Shown here: positions 1-8,286 of the stretch, one piece after another
How positions within the stretch are numbered: position 1 is the first letter of the stretch
Layout: each line of letters opens with the position of its first letter
DNA from: Bacteroidota bacterium
GTDB lineage: Bacteria > Bacteroidota > Bacteroidia > Bacteroidales > Paludibacteraceae
DNA length: 14,758 nt
NCBI GenBank assembly: GCA_021804525.1
Contig: JAJZHJ010000006.1
Location: forward strand, 1-14,758
Direction: 5' to 3'
Translations under genes and position numbers: made by a program
The notes under the pieces: model-generated
Told to the model about the DNA's origin: nothing
What the model saw: the letters and a program-made list of their open reading frames with translations, nothing else
The model's database searches: none

Positions 1-1160
1 ACAATGAATTGAGCAGTAGTCTTAATTCCTTCTTTTATGGCTTGCTGAGCGATGGAAGCCGCGCGGGACAAATCTTCATACGATGAATTCGTGCACGATC
101 CGATCAATCCCACTTCTACTTGCTCCGGATACCCTTTTTCTTTTACAATGCGCACAAATTCTGAAATCGGATGCGCCGCATCAGGCGTGAAAGGTCCGTT
201 GATATATGGTTCCAATTGATCCAAGTCAATCTCGATCACTTGATCGTAATATTGTTCAGGCGATTGAACAACCGCTTCATCGGCCATTAAATCAGCTGCA
301 ATTGTTTGTGCGGCCTTAGCTATGTCAAGTCGTTCGGTAATCGCTAAGAAAGCAGCCGTTTTTTCATCAAAAGGGAAAATAGAGGTTGTAGCACCAACCT
401 CAGCACCCATATTACAGATTGTTGCTCTACCGGTTGTTGAAAGAGAAGCGACGCCATCGCCAAAATATTCCAGAATAGCATCTGTTCCTCCTTTTACGGT
501 GAGAATGCCGGCTAATTTCAGAATCACATCTTTGGGTGATGCCCACCCGTTCAACCTTCCGGTGAGCTTTACACCGATGATTTTTGGCATTTTCAATTCC
601 CATGGCATACCAACCATTACATCGACGGCATCAGCACCACCTACGCCAATGGCAATCATTCCTAACCCTCCGGCGTTTGGTGTATGAGAATCCGTCCCAA
701 CCATCATAGCGCCGGGCATGGCATAATTTTCCAATACTACCTGATGAATAATCCCCGCCCCGGGTTGCCAAAAATCAATTCCATACTTTTGACAAACCTG
801 CAAAAGGAAATGATATACCTCGTCATTGGTGTTCAATGCTTGCTGTAAATCGACTGATGCGCCTGCTTTGGCCGTGATCAAATGATCACAATGCACCGAT
901 GATGGTACTGCAGTACGGTTTTTACCGGCATTCATAAATTGCAACAAAGCCATTTGTGCCGTTGCATCCTGCATAGCCACACGATCAGGAGAAAAAGTTG
1001 CATAATCAACACCTCGGCGAAACTGTGGTTTCGCATTTGAAAAAAGATGCACGTATAAAATCTTTTCCGCCAACGTTAGCGGACGTTGCAATGCAACTCG
1101 TACATCGGCTAACCGTTGTTTGAATTGCTGGTAAAAAAGATTGGGATGATTGATTTCCAT
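1..1160 (-). CDS. acn: Aconitate hydratase (aconitase), N-terminal half, 3' end outside the window
   Basis: Aconitase interconverts citrate and isocitrate in the cytoplasm using a [4Fe-4S] cluster. I read 386 residues from an ATG at 1158-1160, beginning [20 protein letters not shown], and the frame stays open to the window edge. Visible family motifs are HCDHLITAK (residues 90-98), [30 protein letters not shown] and [11 protein letters not shown]. The last carries the first cluster cysteine, C356. The other two cluster cysteines should lie beyond position 1. The motif set is that of the mitochondrial-type aconitases, usually about 750 residues, so roughly half the protein is present. The gene follows gltD on the same strand with a 53-bp gap and may be the last visible gene of a gltB-gltD-acn unit, although the gap also holds a possible promoter of its own. 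No Shine-Dalgarno sequence is visible. The family call is secure; the exact subclass is an inference from the motifs. Confidence 0.95.
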   Translation of the reverse strand, partial: MEINHPNLFYQQFKQRLADVRVALQRPLTLAEKILYVHLFSNAKPQFRRGVDYATFSPDRVAMQDATAQMALLQFMNAGKNRTAVPSSVHCDHLITAKAGASVDLQQALNTNDEVYHFLLQVCQKYGIDFWQPGAGIIHQVVLENYAMPGAMMVGTDSHTPNAGGLGMIAIGVGGADAVDVMVGMPWELKMPKIIGVKLTGRLNGWASPKDVILKLAGILTVKGGTDAILEYFGDGVASLSTTGRATICNMGAEVGATTSIFPFDEKTAAFLAITERLDIAKAAQTIAADLMADEAVVQSPEQYYDQVIEIDLDQLEPYINGPFTPDAAHPISEFVRIVKEKGYPEQVEVGLIGSCTNSSYEDLSRAASIAQQAIKEGIKTTAQFI

Positions 1161-1178
1161 TATTTATAGTCTAAGTGT

Positions 1179-1211
1179 CTAAAATATTGTTGGCTACATT
1201 TTACCAACAAA
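1179..1211 (-). promoter_or_regulatory. Possible acn promoter overlapping an inverted repeat in the gltD-acn gap
   Basis: On the minus strand a TTTG (plus 1208-1211) is followed after 21 bases by TATTTTAG (plus 1179-1186). The latter differs at one base from the Bacteroidota -7 box TAnnTTTG, and the spacing is within the usual 19-21 range. The spacer between the boxes is almost filled by an inverted repeat, TTGTTGG (1187-1193) and CCAACAA (1204-1210), with a 10-base loop. This could be an operator or an RNA hairpin at the end of gltD. Either way acn may be partly uncoupled from gltBD. This is pattern matching only. Confidence 0.3.
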
Positions 1212-1213
1212 GG

Positions 1214-2632
1214 TCATCCTTTCAAAAAACGATCTATATCGATAGCTGCATCGCGTCCTGAAGCCATAGCTCTAACAACCAATGAAGCCCCTAATGCAGC
1301 ATCCCCAACAGCAAACACCTTATCCACATTAGTCCTGTGCATATTATCGACTGCTATATTTTTTCGCTGATTCAATTCCAAACCAAGTTCTTGCACAAGG
1401 CCATTGTAAACAGGATTTACAAAACCCATCGACAACAAAACCAAATCGGCCTTGATAGTCTCAATTTTACCCGTGCGTTTCAGATTCATACGACCCTCTG
1501 CATCTTTTATCCACTCAACTTCTTCAATTTCTGCACCAACCACGTGACCATCTTCACCTATAAATCGTACAGTATCTAAATTCCAACGGCGTTCGCAACC
1601 CTCTTCGTGCGATGACGAGGTTTTTAATACCATTGGATAAAGTGGCCAGGGAGTATCGGGGTTTTTATTTTCTGGCGGTTTGGGCAATATCTCAATTTGA
1701 GTGACGCTCATGGCTTTTTGACGGATAGAGGTTCCTACGCAGTCAGAGCCGGTATCACCACCGCCAATTACCAACACGTGCTTTCCTTTTGCAGAAATCA
1801 TCATCGACTCGTCAAACTCTTCTCCGGCGTTCAAACGATTTTGAAGATGCAAAAACTCCAACGCGAAATGGATTCCTTGTAATTCTCTGCCTGGTACTTT
1901 CAAATCGCGAGGAACACCTGACCCGATGGCTACACAGACAGCATCGAACTCGTTGAGAAGTTCTTTTGTCGTCACATCGACACCTACATTAACTGAAGTC
2001 TTGAAGGTTACCCCCTCTGCTTCCATTAAGTCCAAGCGTCTGTCAATAACTTGTTTATGTAACTTGAAATCAGGAATGCCGAAGCGTAACAACCCGCCGA
2101 TAGCCTCATCCTTTTCAAACACAGTCACAGAATGTCCTTTGTGGTTTAAACGATTAGCACATGCCAATCCCGCAGGCCCCGATCCAATGACCGCTACCGT
2201 TTTTCCGGTGCGAACCATAGGGATGATGGGCGTAATCGAGCCTTCTAAAAAAGCCCGTTCGGCGACTGCTGCTTCATTCTCACGTATTGTTACCGGTTGT
2301 TCGTGTAATTTCAACACACATGATTTTTCGCAAGGCGCCGGACAAATTCTTCCTGTAAACTCAGGAAAATCGTTGGTTGTCGACAACACTTGATAGGCTT
2401 CAAACCATTTTCCTTTGTAAGCCAAATCTTGCCATTCGGGCATCTTATTCCCTAATGGACACGCCCAATGACAAAATGGTACGCCACAATCCATACAGCG
2501 CGATGCTTGTAGTTTACGATCTTCGATGTTAAGCGTCTGCTCCACTTCCGAGAAATCATATACACGCTCGGCAACAGGACGATACCCTGCCTCTTTGCGC
2601 TTGATGGTCATAAATGCTTTTGGATTTCCCAT
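1214..2632 (-). CDS. gltD: Glutamate synthase (NADPH) small (beta) subunit
   Basis: GltD takes electrons from NADPH through FAD and passes them via Fe-S clusters to GltB for glutamate formation. The 472-residue protein is full length for the family. The N-terminal Fe-S domain has two cysteine groups, C46/C49/C54/C58 and C97/C101/C105. A dinucleotide site GSGPAG at 150-155 binds FAD, followed by the GGLLRFGIP motif near 179-187. A second site GGGDTG at 290-295 binds NADPH. The C-terminal FAD motif is GDAALGASLVVRAMASGR; its GDAALGAS part departs slightly from the commoner GDxxxGQSLVV form. The start is well supported because MGNPKAFMTIKRKEAGYRPV is the usual GltD beginning; the in-frame M8 is less likely. 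It lies 73 bp downstream of gltB on the same strand, with no terminator or -7 box seen between them, so the two are probably co-transcribed. Confidence 0.97.
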   Translation of the reverse strand: MGNPKAFMTIKRKEAGYRPVAERVYDFSEVEQTLNIEDRKLQASRCMDCGVPFCHWACPLGNKMPEWQDLAYKGKWFEAYQVLSTTNDFPEFTGRICPAPCEKSCVLKLHEQPVTIRENEAAVAERAFLEGSITPIIPMVRTGKTVAVIGSGPAGLACANRLNHKGHSVTVFEKDEAIGGLLRFGIPDFKLHKQVIDRRLDLMEAEGVTFKTSVNVGVDVTTKELLNEFDAVCVAIGSGVPRDLKVPGRELQGIHFALEFLHLQNRLNAGEEFDESMMISAKGKHVLVIGGGDTGSDCVGTSIRQKAMSVTQIEILPKPPENKNPDTPWPLYPMVLKTSSSHEEGCERRWNLDTVRFIGEDGHVVGAEIEEVEWIKDAEGRMNLKRTGKIETIKADLVLLSMGFVNPVYNGLVQELGLELNQRKNIAVDNMHRTNVDKVFAVGDAALGASLVVRAMASGRDAAIDIDRFLKG

Positions 2633-2705
2633 ATCTTTTGTATTCTTATTTTTGACGTTTCAAATTTCCTTTTCGTCACGTTGAATATGACAATCAGGAA
2701 GATCA

Positions 2706-5700
2706 TTAATAATCACGTTCAACGTTGGCAATTTTTGCTTCTAAAGCGGCAAGACGCTGAGCATGAAGTACTTTTTTATATTCAATCGGCATCACTTTGA
2801 TGAATTGTGAAACGACATGTTCCCAATCAGCCAACAATTCTTTGCCAATGGCGCTATCGGTGTAGCGTACATGATTTTCGATCAATTCGGTCAGCTCTTT
2901 AATGTCGATCACATCTTCTACCAACGATAATTCTACCATTTCCATGTTGCAGAAATAGTCAAAGTTGTTATCAGGATTCCATACATAGGCAATTCCACCG
3001 CTCATACCGGCAGCAAAATTACGTCCCACAGAACCCAACACCACAGTGCGACCACCTGTCATATATTCACAGCAATGATCACCTGCTCCTTCCACCACAG
3101 CAACAGCTCCACTATTACGAACGCAGAATCGTTCGCCTACTTGTCCACTGATATAAACCTCGCCACTAGTCGCCCCATAAAGCAACGTGTTACCGGTGAT
3201 GATGTTTTCGTTTGGCTTAAAGGTAGTCCCAACTGGTGGCACCACAATGATACGACCGCCTGACAAACCTTTCCCCAAATAGTCATTGGAGTCTCCTTCG
3301 AGGCGGAATGTCACCCCATTCACCAGAAATGCTCCAAAGCTCTGTCCTGCTGATCCGGTGAAATGAATATTGATAAGCCCGTCAGGTAACCCTGCTTCTC
3401 CAAAGTGTTCGGCAATTTTCCCCGACAACATGGCACCCACGGCGCGATCGGTATTGTGAATAGGATATTGCAACTGCACCGGCATCGAAGACTCAATAGC
3501 GGGTTTGACTGCTTTGATAAGTTGTAAATCAAGCACGTCATCTATCTTGTGTTTTTGATCCACTGCTTTCCTGACTGCATAGCGGTCTGCTTCAGCCGGT
3601 CGATAGATAATTTGAGACAAATCAACTTTGCCGATCTTTGTATTTTTAGGATATGATTTCGCTTCAATCAAATCAGCCCGACCAATGATATCGTCTAATT
3701 TCGTGAATCCTAACTCTGCCAGATGCTCACGCACTTCTTCAGCTAAGAAATTGAAGTAGTTAACCAAATATTCATAACGTCCCACGAAATGTTCACGCAG
3801 CTTTTCATCTTGTGTAGCCACTCCCATCGGACAGGTATTCAAATGGCATTTGCGCATTAGCACGCATCCTAAAACGATCAATGCACTAGTGGCAAAACCA
3901 AACTCTTCGGCTCCTAATAATGCCATCATTACAATGTCACGCCCCGTTTTTATTTGTCCGTCGCTTTGTAAACGAATATTTCCACGCAAGTTGTTCAATA
4001 CAAGGGTTTGTTGTGTTTCAGCAAGACCTAACTCGGCTGGCAAACCGGCGTGACGGATGGAACTCATCGGGCTGGCGCCTGTGCCACCTTCGCACCCGCT
4101 GATCAAAATCATGTCCGCTTTTGCTTTAACAACGCCTGCCGCAATAGTTCCTACTCCTGATTCTGCTACTAACTTCACGCTGATCCGTGCACGTGGATTG
4201 ACATTTTTCAAATCGAAAATAAGTTGTGCCAAATCTTCAATGGAATAAATATCATGGTGGGGTGGAGGCGAAATAAGCGAGATGCCTGGTATGGAATGCC
4301 TTGTTTTAGCAATCATCTCATCCACTTTGAAACCCGGTAGCTGACCGCCTTCTCCCGGTTTAGCTCCTTGTGCAATCTTTATCTGAATTTCATCGGCATT
4401 TACCAAATAATGTGTCGTGACGCCGAAACGACCCGATGCTACCTGTTTAATAGCGCTCCGTGCTGAAGTCCCGTCGGGACGTGGCTTGAAACGCACAGGA
4501 TCTTCACCGCCTTCACCCGTATTGCTCTTTCCTCCAATTTTATTCATCGCGAGAGCCAACGCTTCGTGCGCTTCGCGGCTGATCGATCCGAAAGACATGG
4601 CACCTGTCACAAAACGCTTGGTAATGTCGCTGGCAGGTTCTACCAATGAAATATTAATCGGATTTCGTTTGTATGTCATCAAATCACGTAAAAAGATCGG
4701 ATGTTCTTTCCCATCCACTAATTGGGTGTATTCCTTGAATTTCTTGTAACTTCCTAACCGTGTAGCCAATTGTAACTTGGAGATTGTTTCCGGATTCCAT
4801 GCGTGTACTTCTCCTGTTACGCGAAACGCGTAATTGCCATAGCTATCCAATATTTTCTCGTTCGGATCCATTTCAAATCCTCTGCGATGGGCATTGATCA
4901 CCTCATCGGTTATGTCGGTTATGTCGGCTCCTTCAATTTTAGAACGCATGCCGCTGAAATATTTTTCAAGAAACGCATTCGACAAACCTAATGCTTCAAA
5001 TATCTTAGCACCATTATAGCTCTTGATAGTTGATATCCCCATTTTTGACATGATCTTCAACAGTCCTTTGTGGATAGCTTTGAGATAATGCTTTTCTGCA
5101 GTGTCAAAATCAAGCTGAATTTCTTTGCGTGATACCAAATCATTGAGCACGGCAAATGCCATGTATGGATTGACGCCACTTGCTCCGAACCCAATTAAAA
5201 GTGCAATGTGCATCGTTTCGTAAGCCTCTGCGGTTTCCACAATCAACGCAATCTGAGCGCGCTTACATTTATCATTCAAATAATTATGAACAGCAGACAA
5301 TGCCAGTAAGGAAGGAATTGGTGCTTTGTCAGCAGACACCCCTTTGTCGGTTAATATCACATAATTATATCCTTCGTCAACCGCTTTCTCAGCACTTTTA
5401 CAAAGGCTTTCGATGGCGGTTTCCATGCCGACTGCTCCTTCTGCAACATCAAACAGCATGGGGAGAGTTTTTGTTGTAAACCCTTTATATTTTAGATTGC
5501 AAAGAATATCCAGTTCGGTATTTGTCAACACGGGTACAGGTAAACGCACTACTTTGCAATGCTCGGGTGACGGCTGTAAAATATTTCCACCAATCGAGCC
5601 AATATAATTTATCGTTGACATAACCAGCTCTTCACGAATAGGGTCGATTGCTGGATTGGTTACTTGAGCAAATTGTTGACGGAAATAGGTAAACAAACGT

Positions 5701-7250
5701 TGAGGTTGCGACGACAGCACCGCCGGTGGGATGTCATTCCCCATCGAGCCTGTCGGTTCTGCACCAGACAGACCTAATGGTATCATGATGCGTTCAATGT
5801 CCTCCTTGTTGTAACCAAAAACGCGCAACATGGTTTCATATTGATCGACATTGTGTTTCACTTGTCGGCCTGACGAAAGCTTTCCTAAAACGACACGGTT
5901 TTTTTCGAGCCACTCCTTGTATGGATAGGCGGAAGCCAGTTGTTCCTTCAACTGAACATCAGAATAGACCACGCCTTCTTCTGTATCAACCACCAGCATT
6001 TTACCGGGACGCAATCTTCCTTTTTGTCTGATTTGTGAAGCGTCAAAAGGAAGAACTCCTGTTTCGGAAGCAATAACCATTACATCGTTCTTTGTGATCA
6101 GGTAGCGTGCCGGACGCAATCCGTTCCGGTCGAGCATGCCGCCTGCATAACGGCCATCTGAGAAGATCAACGTAGCAGGACCATCCCATGGTTCCATGAA
6201 GATACTGTGGTATTCATAAAATGCCTTCAGATCAGCCGAAATTGGGTTTTTGTCATTGAAACTTTCAGGAATCAACATCGCCAGAGCATGCGGAATGCTC
6301 ATGCCGCTCATTACAAAGAATTCAAGTACATTATCCAATGTGGCGCTATCACTCATGCCGGGTTGCACAATCGGGTCGAGTTCATCTATCGGACACAACA
6401 GTTCGGGATTCAGCACGCTTTTGCGTGACTGCATCCAACTGCGATTACCTCGAATGGTATTGATTTCTCCATTATGGCCAAGTAGACGAAAGGGCTGTGC
6501 CAACGACCATGTCGGAAATGTGTTAGTCGAAAAACGGGAATGAACCAAGGCTAACGCGCTGGTAAAATAAGGGCTTGTCAAATCGGGGAAATAGCTTCTT
6601 AGTTGCATCGACGACAACATACCTTTGTATATGATCTTCTTGGCCGATAAGCTAACAATATAGCATTGCTCTTTATCTTTCAGGTTCGATTGCAACAGTT
6701 CCTTCTCAATACGTTTACGAACCATGTATAATTTGCGTTCAAGCACGATGGGATCTTCACACCCTGTTATAAATAGCTGTTTGGTGGCTGGCTCAGCTTC
6801 AATAGCAACTGCACCCAACACATCGCTATCAACCGGAACATCGCGAATGGATAATAATGTTAATCCCTCTTTTTCCACATGTTTCTTTATCATGGATAGA
6901 AAGATGGCTTGTTGCAGCTCGTCTTTAGGCATGAAACAGAGTCCTGTGCCATATTTGCCTTTTTCAGGCACCGGTATGCCTTGCAGCAAGATGAACTCAT
7001 GCGGAATCTGAACTAAAATTCCGGCTCCGTCCCCTGTTTTATTATCAGCACCTTCAGCACCACGGTGCATCATGTGCTCGAGCACTTGCAATCCATTTTC
7101 GACTATATCGTGCGATTTTCCTCCTTTGATGTTCACCACCAAACCTACACCGCAACCATCTCTCTCGTTGTCGGGATCATATAATCCCTGCACCGGCGGA
7201 AAAGCAAAATGATTTCTACTTTCTTGTTTCATATCAATATCGTTATACAT
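2706..7250 (-). CDS. gltB: Glutamate synthase large (alpha) subunit
   Basis: GltB hydrolyses glutamine, channels the ammonia, and reductively aminates 2-oxoglutarate to give glutamate. It has 1514 residues, normal for the bacterial family. Domains in order are a class II glutamine amidotransferase from about 33 to 430, a central linking domain from about 475 to 770, the FMN/2-oxoglutarate synthase barrel from about 830 to 1200, and a C-terminal beta-helix (GXGXG) domain around 1270-1500 with GLSGGR near 1328-1333. The catalytic cysteine is C33 in RDGCGVGLV, so about 32 residues should be removed as a propeptide. FMN-domain motifs include GKSNTGEGGEDP (near 907) and GAKPGEGGQLPG (962-973). The [3Fe-4S] ligands are C1129, C1135 and C1140, the +6/+5 spacing known for this family. 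Translation could begin at M1 or M7 (ATG at 7230-7232); neither has a Shine-Dalgarno sequence. The choice does not matter for the mature enzyme because both precede C33. It heads the gltB-gltD-acn block. Confidence 0.98.
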   Translation of the reverse strand: MYNDIDMKQESRNHFAFPPVQGLYDPDNERDGCGVGLVVNIKGGKSHDIVENGLQVLEHMMHRGAEGADNKTGDGAGILVQIPHEFILLQGIPVPEKGKYGTGLCFMPKDELQQAIFLSMIKKHVEKEGLTLLSIRDVPVDSDVLGAVAIEAEPATKQLFITGCEDPIVLERKLYMVRKRIEKELLQSNLKDKEQCYIVSLSAKKIIYKGMLSSMQLRSYFPDLTSPYFTSALALVHSRFSTNTFPTWSLAQPFRLLGHNGEINTIRGNRSWMQSRKSVLNPELLCPIDELDPIVQPGMSDSATLDNVLEFFVMSGMSIPHALAMLIPESFNDKNPISADLKAFYEYHSIFMEPWDGPATLIFSDGRYAGGMLDRNGLRPARYLITKNDVMVIASETGVLPFDASQIRQKGRLRPGKMLVVDTEEGVVYSDVQLKEQLASAYPYKEWLEKNRVVLGKLSSGRQVKHNVDQYETMLRVFGYNKEDIERIMIPLGLSGAEPTGSMGNDIPPAVLSSQPQRLFTYFRQQFAQVTNPAIDPIREELVMSTINYIGSIGGNILQPSPEHCKVVRLPVPVLTNTELDILCNLKYKGFTTKTLPMLFDVAEGAVGMETAIESLCKSAEKAVDEGYNYVILTDKGVSADKAPIPSLLALSAVHNYLNDKCKRAQIALIVETAEAYETMHIALLIGFGASGVNPYMAFAVLNDLVSRKEIQLDFDTAEKHYLKAIHKGLLKIMSKMGISTIKSYNGAKIFEALGLSNAFLEKYFSGMRSKIEGADITDITDEVINAHRRGFEMDPNEKILDSYGNYAFRVTGEVHAWNPETISKLQLATRLGSYKKFKEYTQLVDGKEHPIFLRDLMTYKRNPINISLVEPASDITKRFVTGAMSFGSISREAHEALALAMNKIGGKSNTGEGGEDPVRFKPRPDGTSARSAIKQVASGRFGVTTHYLVNADEIQIKIAQGAKPGEGGQLPGFKVDEMIAKTRHSIPGISLISPPPHHDIYSIEDLAQLIFDLKNVNPRARISVKLVAESGVGTIAAGVVKAKADMILISGCEGGTGASPMSSIRHAGLPAELGLAETQQTLVLNNLRGNIRLQSDGQIKTGRDIVMMALLGAEEFGFATSALIVLGCVLMRKCHLNTCPMGVATQDEKLREHFVGRYEYLVNYFNFLAEEVREHLAELGFTKLDDIIGRADLIEAKSYPKNTKIGKVDLSQIIYRPAEADRYAVRKAVDQKHKIDDVLDLQLIKAVKPAIESSMPVQLQYPIHNTDRAVGAMLSGKIAEHFGEAGLPDGLINIHFTGSAGQSFGAFLVNGVTFRLEGDSNDYLGKGLSGGRIIVVPPVGTTFKPNENIITGNTLLYGATSGEVYISGQVGERFCVRNSGAVAVVEGAGDHCCEYMTGGRTVVLGSVGRNFAAGMSGGIAYVWNPDNNFDYFCNMEMVELSLVEDVIDIKELTELIENHVRYTDSAIGKELLADWEHVVSQFIKVMPIEYKKVLHAQRLAALEAKIANVERDY

Positions 7251-7260
7251 TCCAATTTTA

Positions 7261-7315
7261 TTCGTCCCACGTTTCGATTTGAAGGAAATTCCTGATTACG
7301 CTAATTTTCGTCCCA
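7261..7315. repeat. 9-bp direct repeat TTCGTCCCA in the gltB leader
   Basis: TTCGTCCCA occurs at 7261-7269 and again at 7307-7315, with copies starting 46 bp apart, just upstream of the gltB start. On the gltB-sense strand each reads TGGGACGAA. Between them is a near-palindrome, AGGAAATTCCT (7283-7293). The copies could be regulator half-sites or part of a leader RNA structure; a chance repeat is also possible. Confidence 0.3.
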
Positions 7316-7343
7316 TTTTCATCAAGTGATACTGATTGTTGGG

Positions 7344-7414
7344 CAAATATATCAAATCGTTACAATTTGGCCGTTTGAAGCTACAAATATCCGTATTTTT
7401 TGCCCTAAAACAAA
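7344..7414 (-). promoter_or_regulatory. Candidate gltB promoter region (proximal)
   Basis: Two overlapping Bacteroidota-type candidates read towards gltB. The first is an exact -7 box TATATTTG (plus 7344-7351) without a good TTTG at -33. The second is GATATTTG (plus 7384-7391), one mismatch from TAnnTTTG, with TTTG 19 bases upstream (plus 7411-7414), which is correct spacing. They imply a gltB leader of roughly 90-130 bases. Confidence 0.35.
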
Positions 7415-7474
7415 ATTTCTGCTCTATAAAGAGACGTTTTTATGAAAAGACTTGATCTGTTGAGAATAAAAATA

Positions 7475-7482
7475 CAAAGATA
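7475..7482 (-). promoter_or_regulatory. Candidate distal gltB -7 box TATCTTTG
   Basis: The minus strand reads TATCTTTG, an exact match to TAnnTTTG and its very common Bacteroidota form. The nearest TTTG lies only 13 bases upstream, shorter than the usual 19-21. If used, it would give a gltB leader of about 215 bases. No other minus-strand gene lies between it and gltB. Confidence 0.35.
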
Positions 7483-8022
7483 ATCAATGCAACAACAAAG
7501 TGACACCCTAAAAGCAGAAAAAGAATATATATCAACTAATATTAGTATTTTATTGTTTGTCAGTTAATTATACTATGTCATATAAGTGTTTATATTGCCT
7601 CATAAGCCAGAAACTTCAAAACGAGCTTCCTTTTATTTAATTGTTAATGCATATAAACGAAAAAGATCGTATAACTATACATTTTTCGGCACTACCATCC
7701 ATTTCTAATAGATTTTAGCTTAGCGTTTAATTTATTGATTGTCAAATGTAACTTCCTCTCTAAGTTGTTTATCGGTATAAAGTCTAATATAATCGGCGTT
7801 TGAAACAAAATGAATCCACAATTTTCGATAGGATATTGTTGAACTGGTAACACAGCATAAAAATAAATTCTTCCTTGATGTACCGGTGGAATTTAGAGCC
7901 TGTATAAATAAACAATTGAAATATTGTTTATTACAGTTCAATGCAACGATTTTTGCCAGTAGAATCTGCGTTAATTCGGTTAATAATAAATAAATATCAC
8001 CAAGCTATTCTATTTATCACTA

Positions 8023-8045
8023 TTTTCGTGCACGAAAACGTTTAC
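8023..8045. promoter_or_regulatory. Operator-like overlapping palindromes upstream of the pectinesterase gene
   Basis: TTTTCGTGCACGAAAA at 8023-8038 is a perfect 16-bp palindrome with no loop, as expected for a dimeric DNA-binding protein rather than an RNA hairpin. Overlapping it, GAAAACGTTTAC at 8034-8045 is a 10-of-12 palindrome with a central CG flanked by A and T runs, the general form of LacI/GalR-family operators. The pair ends about 240 bases before the pectinesterase start and about 770 bases from gltB, so the pectinesterase is the likelier target. The regulator is unknown and none is encoded in the window. Confidence 0.4.
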
Positions 8046-8286
8046 TCAAATCATTAACCATTAACGACAACAAAAGCCATCAAACACAAAATTTTTCTGC
8101 CCATTTTCCTTCTGAATGGATTTTATATATGAGATATAACGAGTATATGTAACGATTTAATAGTCGAAAAATACATTCCGTGTCCGTTTACCATTTTTCT
8201 ATCCATCCAATTGAAAGAATAAAACATCGCTATCCCTACTGCATACAAACGACGTATCTATTTTTTAATTCTCTAAAAACACACCT

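Larger units (their letters stand above)
7251..8286. other. AT-rich divergent intergenic region, no convincing gene
   Basis: About 1 kb separates the divergently read gltB and the pectinesterase gene. It is strongly AT-rich with many stops in all frames. The longest open stretch, 69 codons at 7732-7941 on the minus strand, has no recognisable family or start context. The half nearer gltB contains candidate minus-strand promoters and a 9-bp direct repeat. The half nearer the pectinesterase contains operator-like palindromes at 8023-8045. A perfect 12-bp palindrome ACTAATATTAGT lies at 7535-7546, though in such AT-rich DNA this may be chance. No tRNA, terminator or clear plus-strand TAnnTTTG box for the pectinesterase was found. 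Confidence 0.7.

Noticed and set aside
322..687. 121-codon plus-strand open frame opposite aconitase, and similar long frames opposite gltD, gltB and within the pectinesterase and glycosyltransferase genes.
   Set aside because: They lie antisense to or out of frame within genes with clear conserved motifs, and their translations show no family features.
7500..7513. GTGACACCCTAAAA resembling GTGACACCTAAAAC at 11747.
   Set aside because: The match is about 13 bases with an indel, the contexts are unrelated, and one copy overlaps the end of the small ORF; chance is the simplest explanation.
7743..7750. Minus-strand TACATTTG matching TAnnTTTG.
   Set aside because: It lies nearly 500 bp from gltB, has no TTTG at the correct distance, and such 8-mers are expected by chance in this AT-rich spacer.
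7732..7941. 69-codon minus-strand open frame in the divergent spacer, whose C-terminal part vaguely recalls a LytTR-like beta strand (HFVSNADYIRLYTD).
   Set aside because: The resemblance is only a few residues, the N-terminal part is low-complexity and Cys/Ser-rich, there is no start context, and the DNA is AT-rich intergenic in character. A profile search could overturn this.
8259..8266. TATTTTTT just upstream of the pectinesterase gene as a -7 box.
   Set aside because: It lacks the conserved final G and has no upstream TTTG; a T run in AT-rich DNA explains it.
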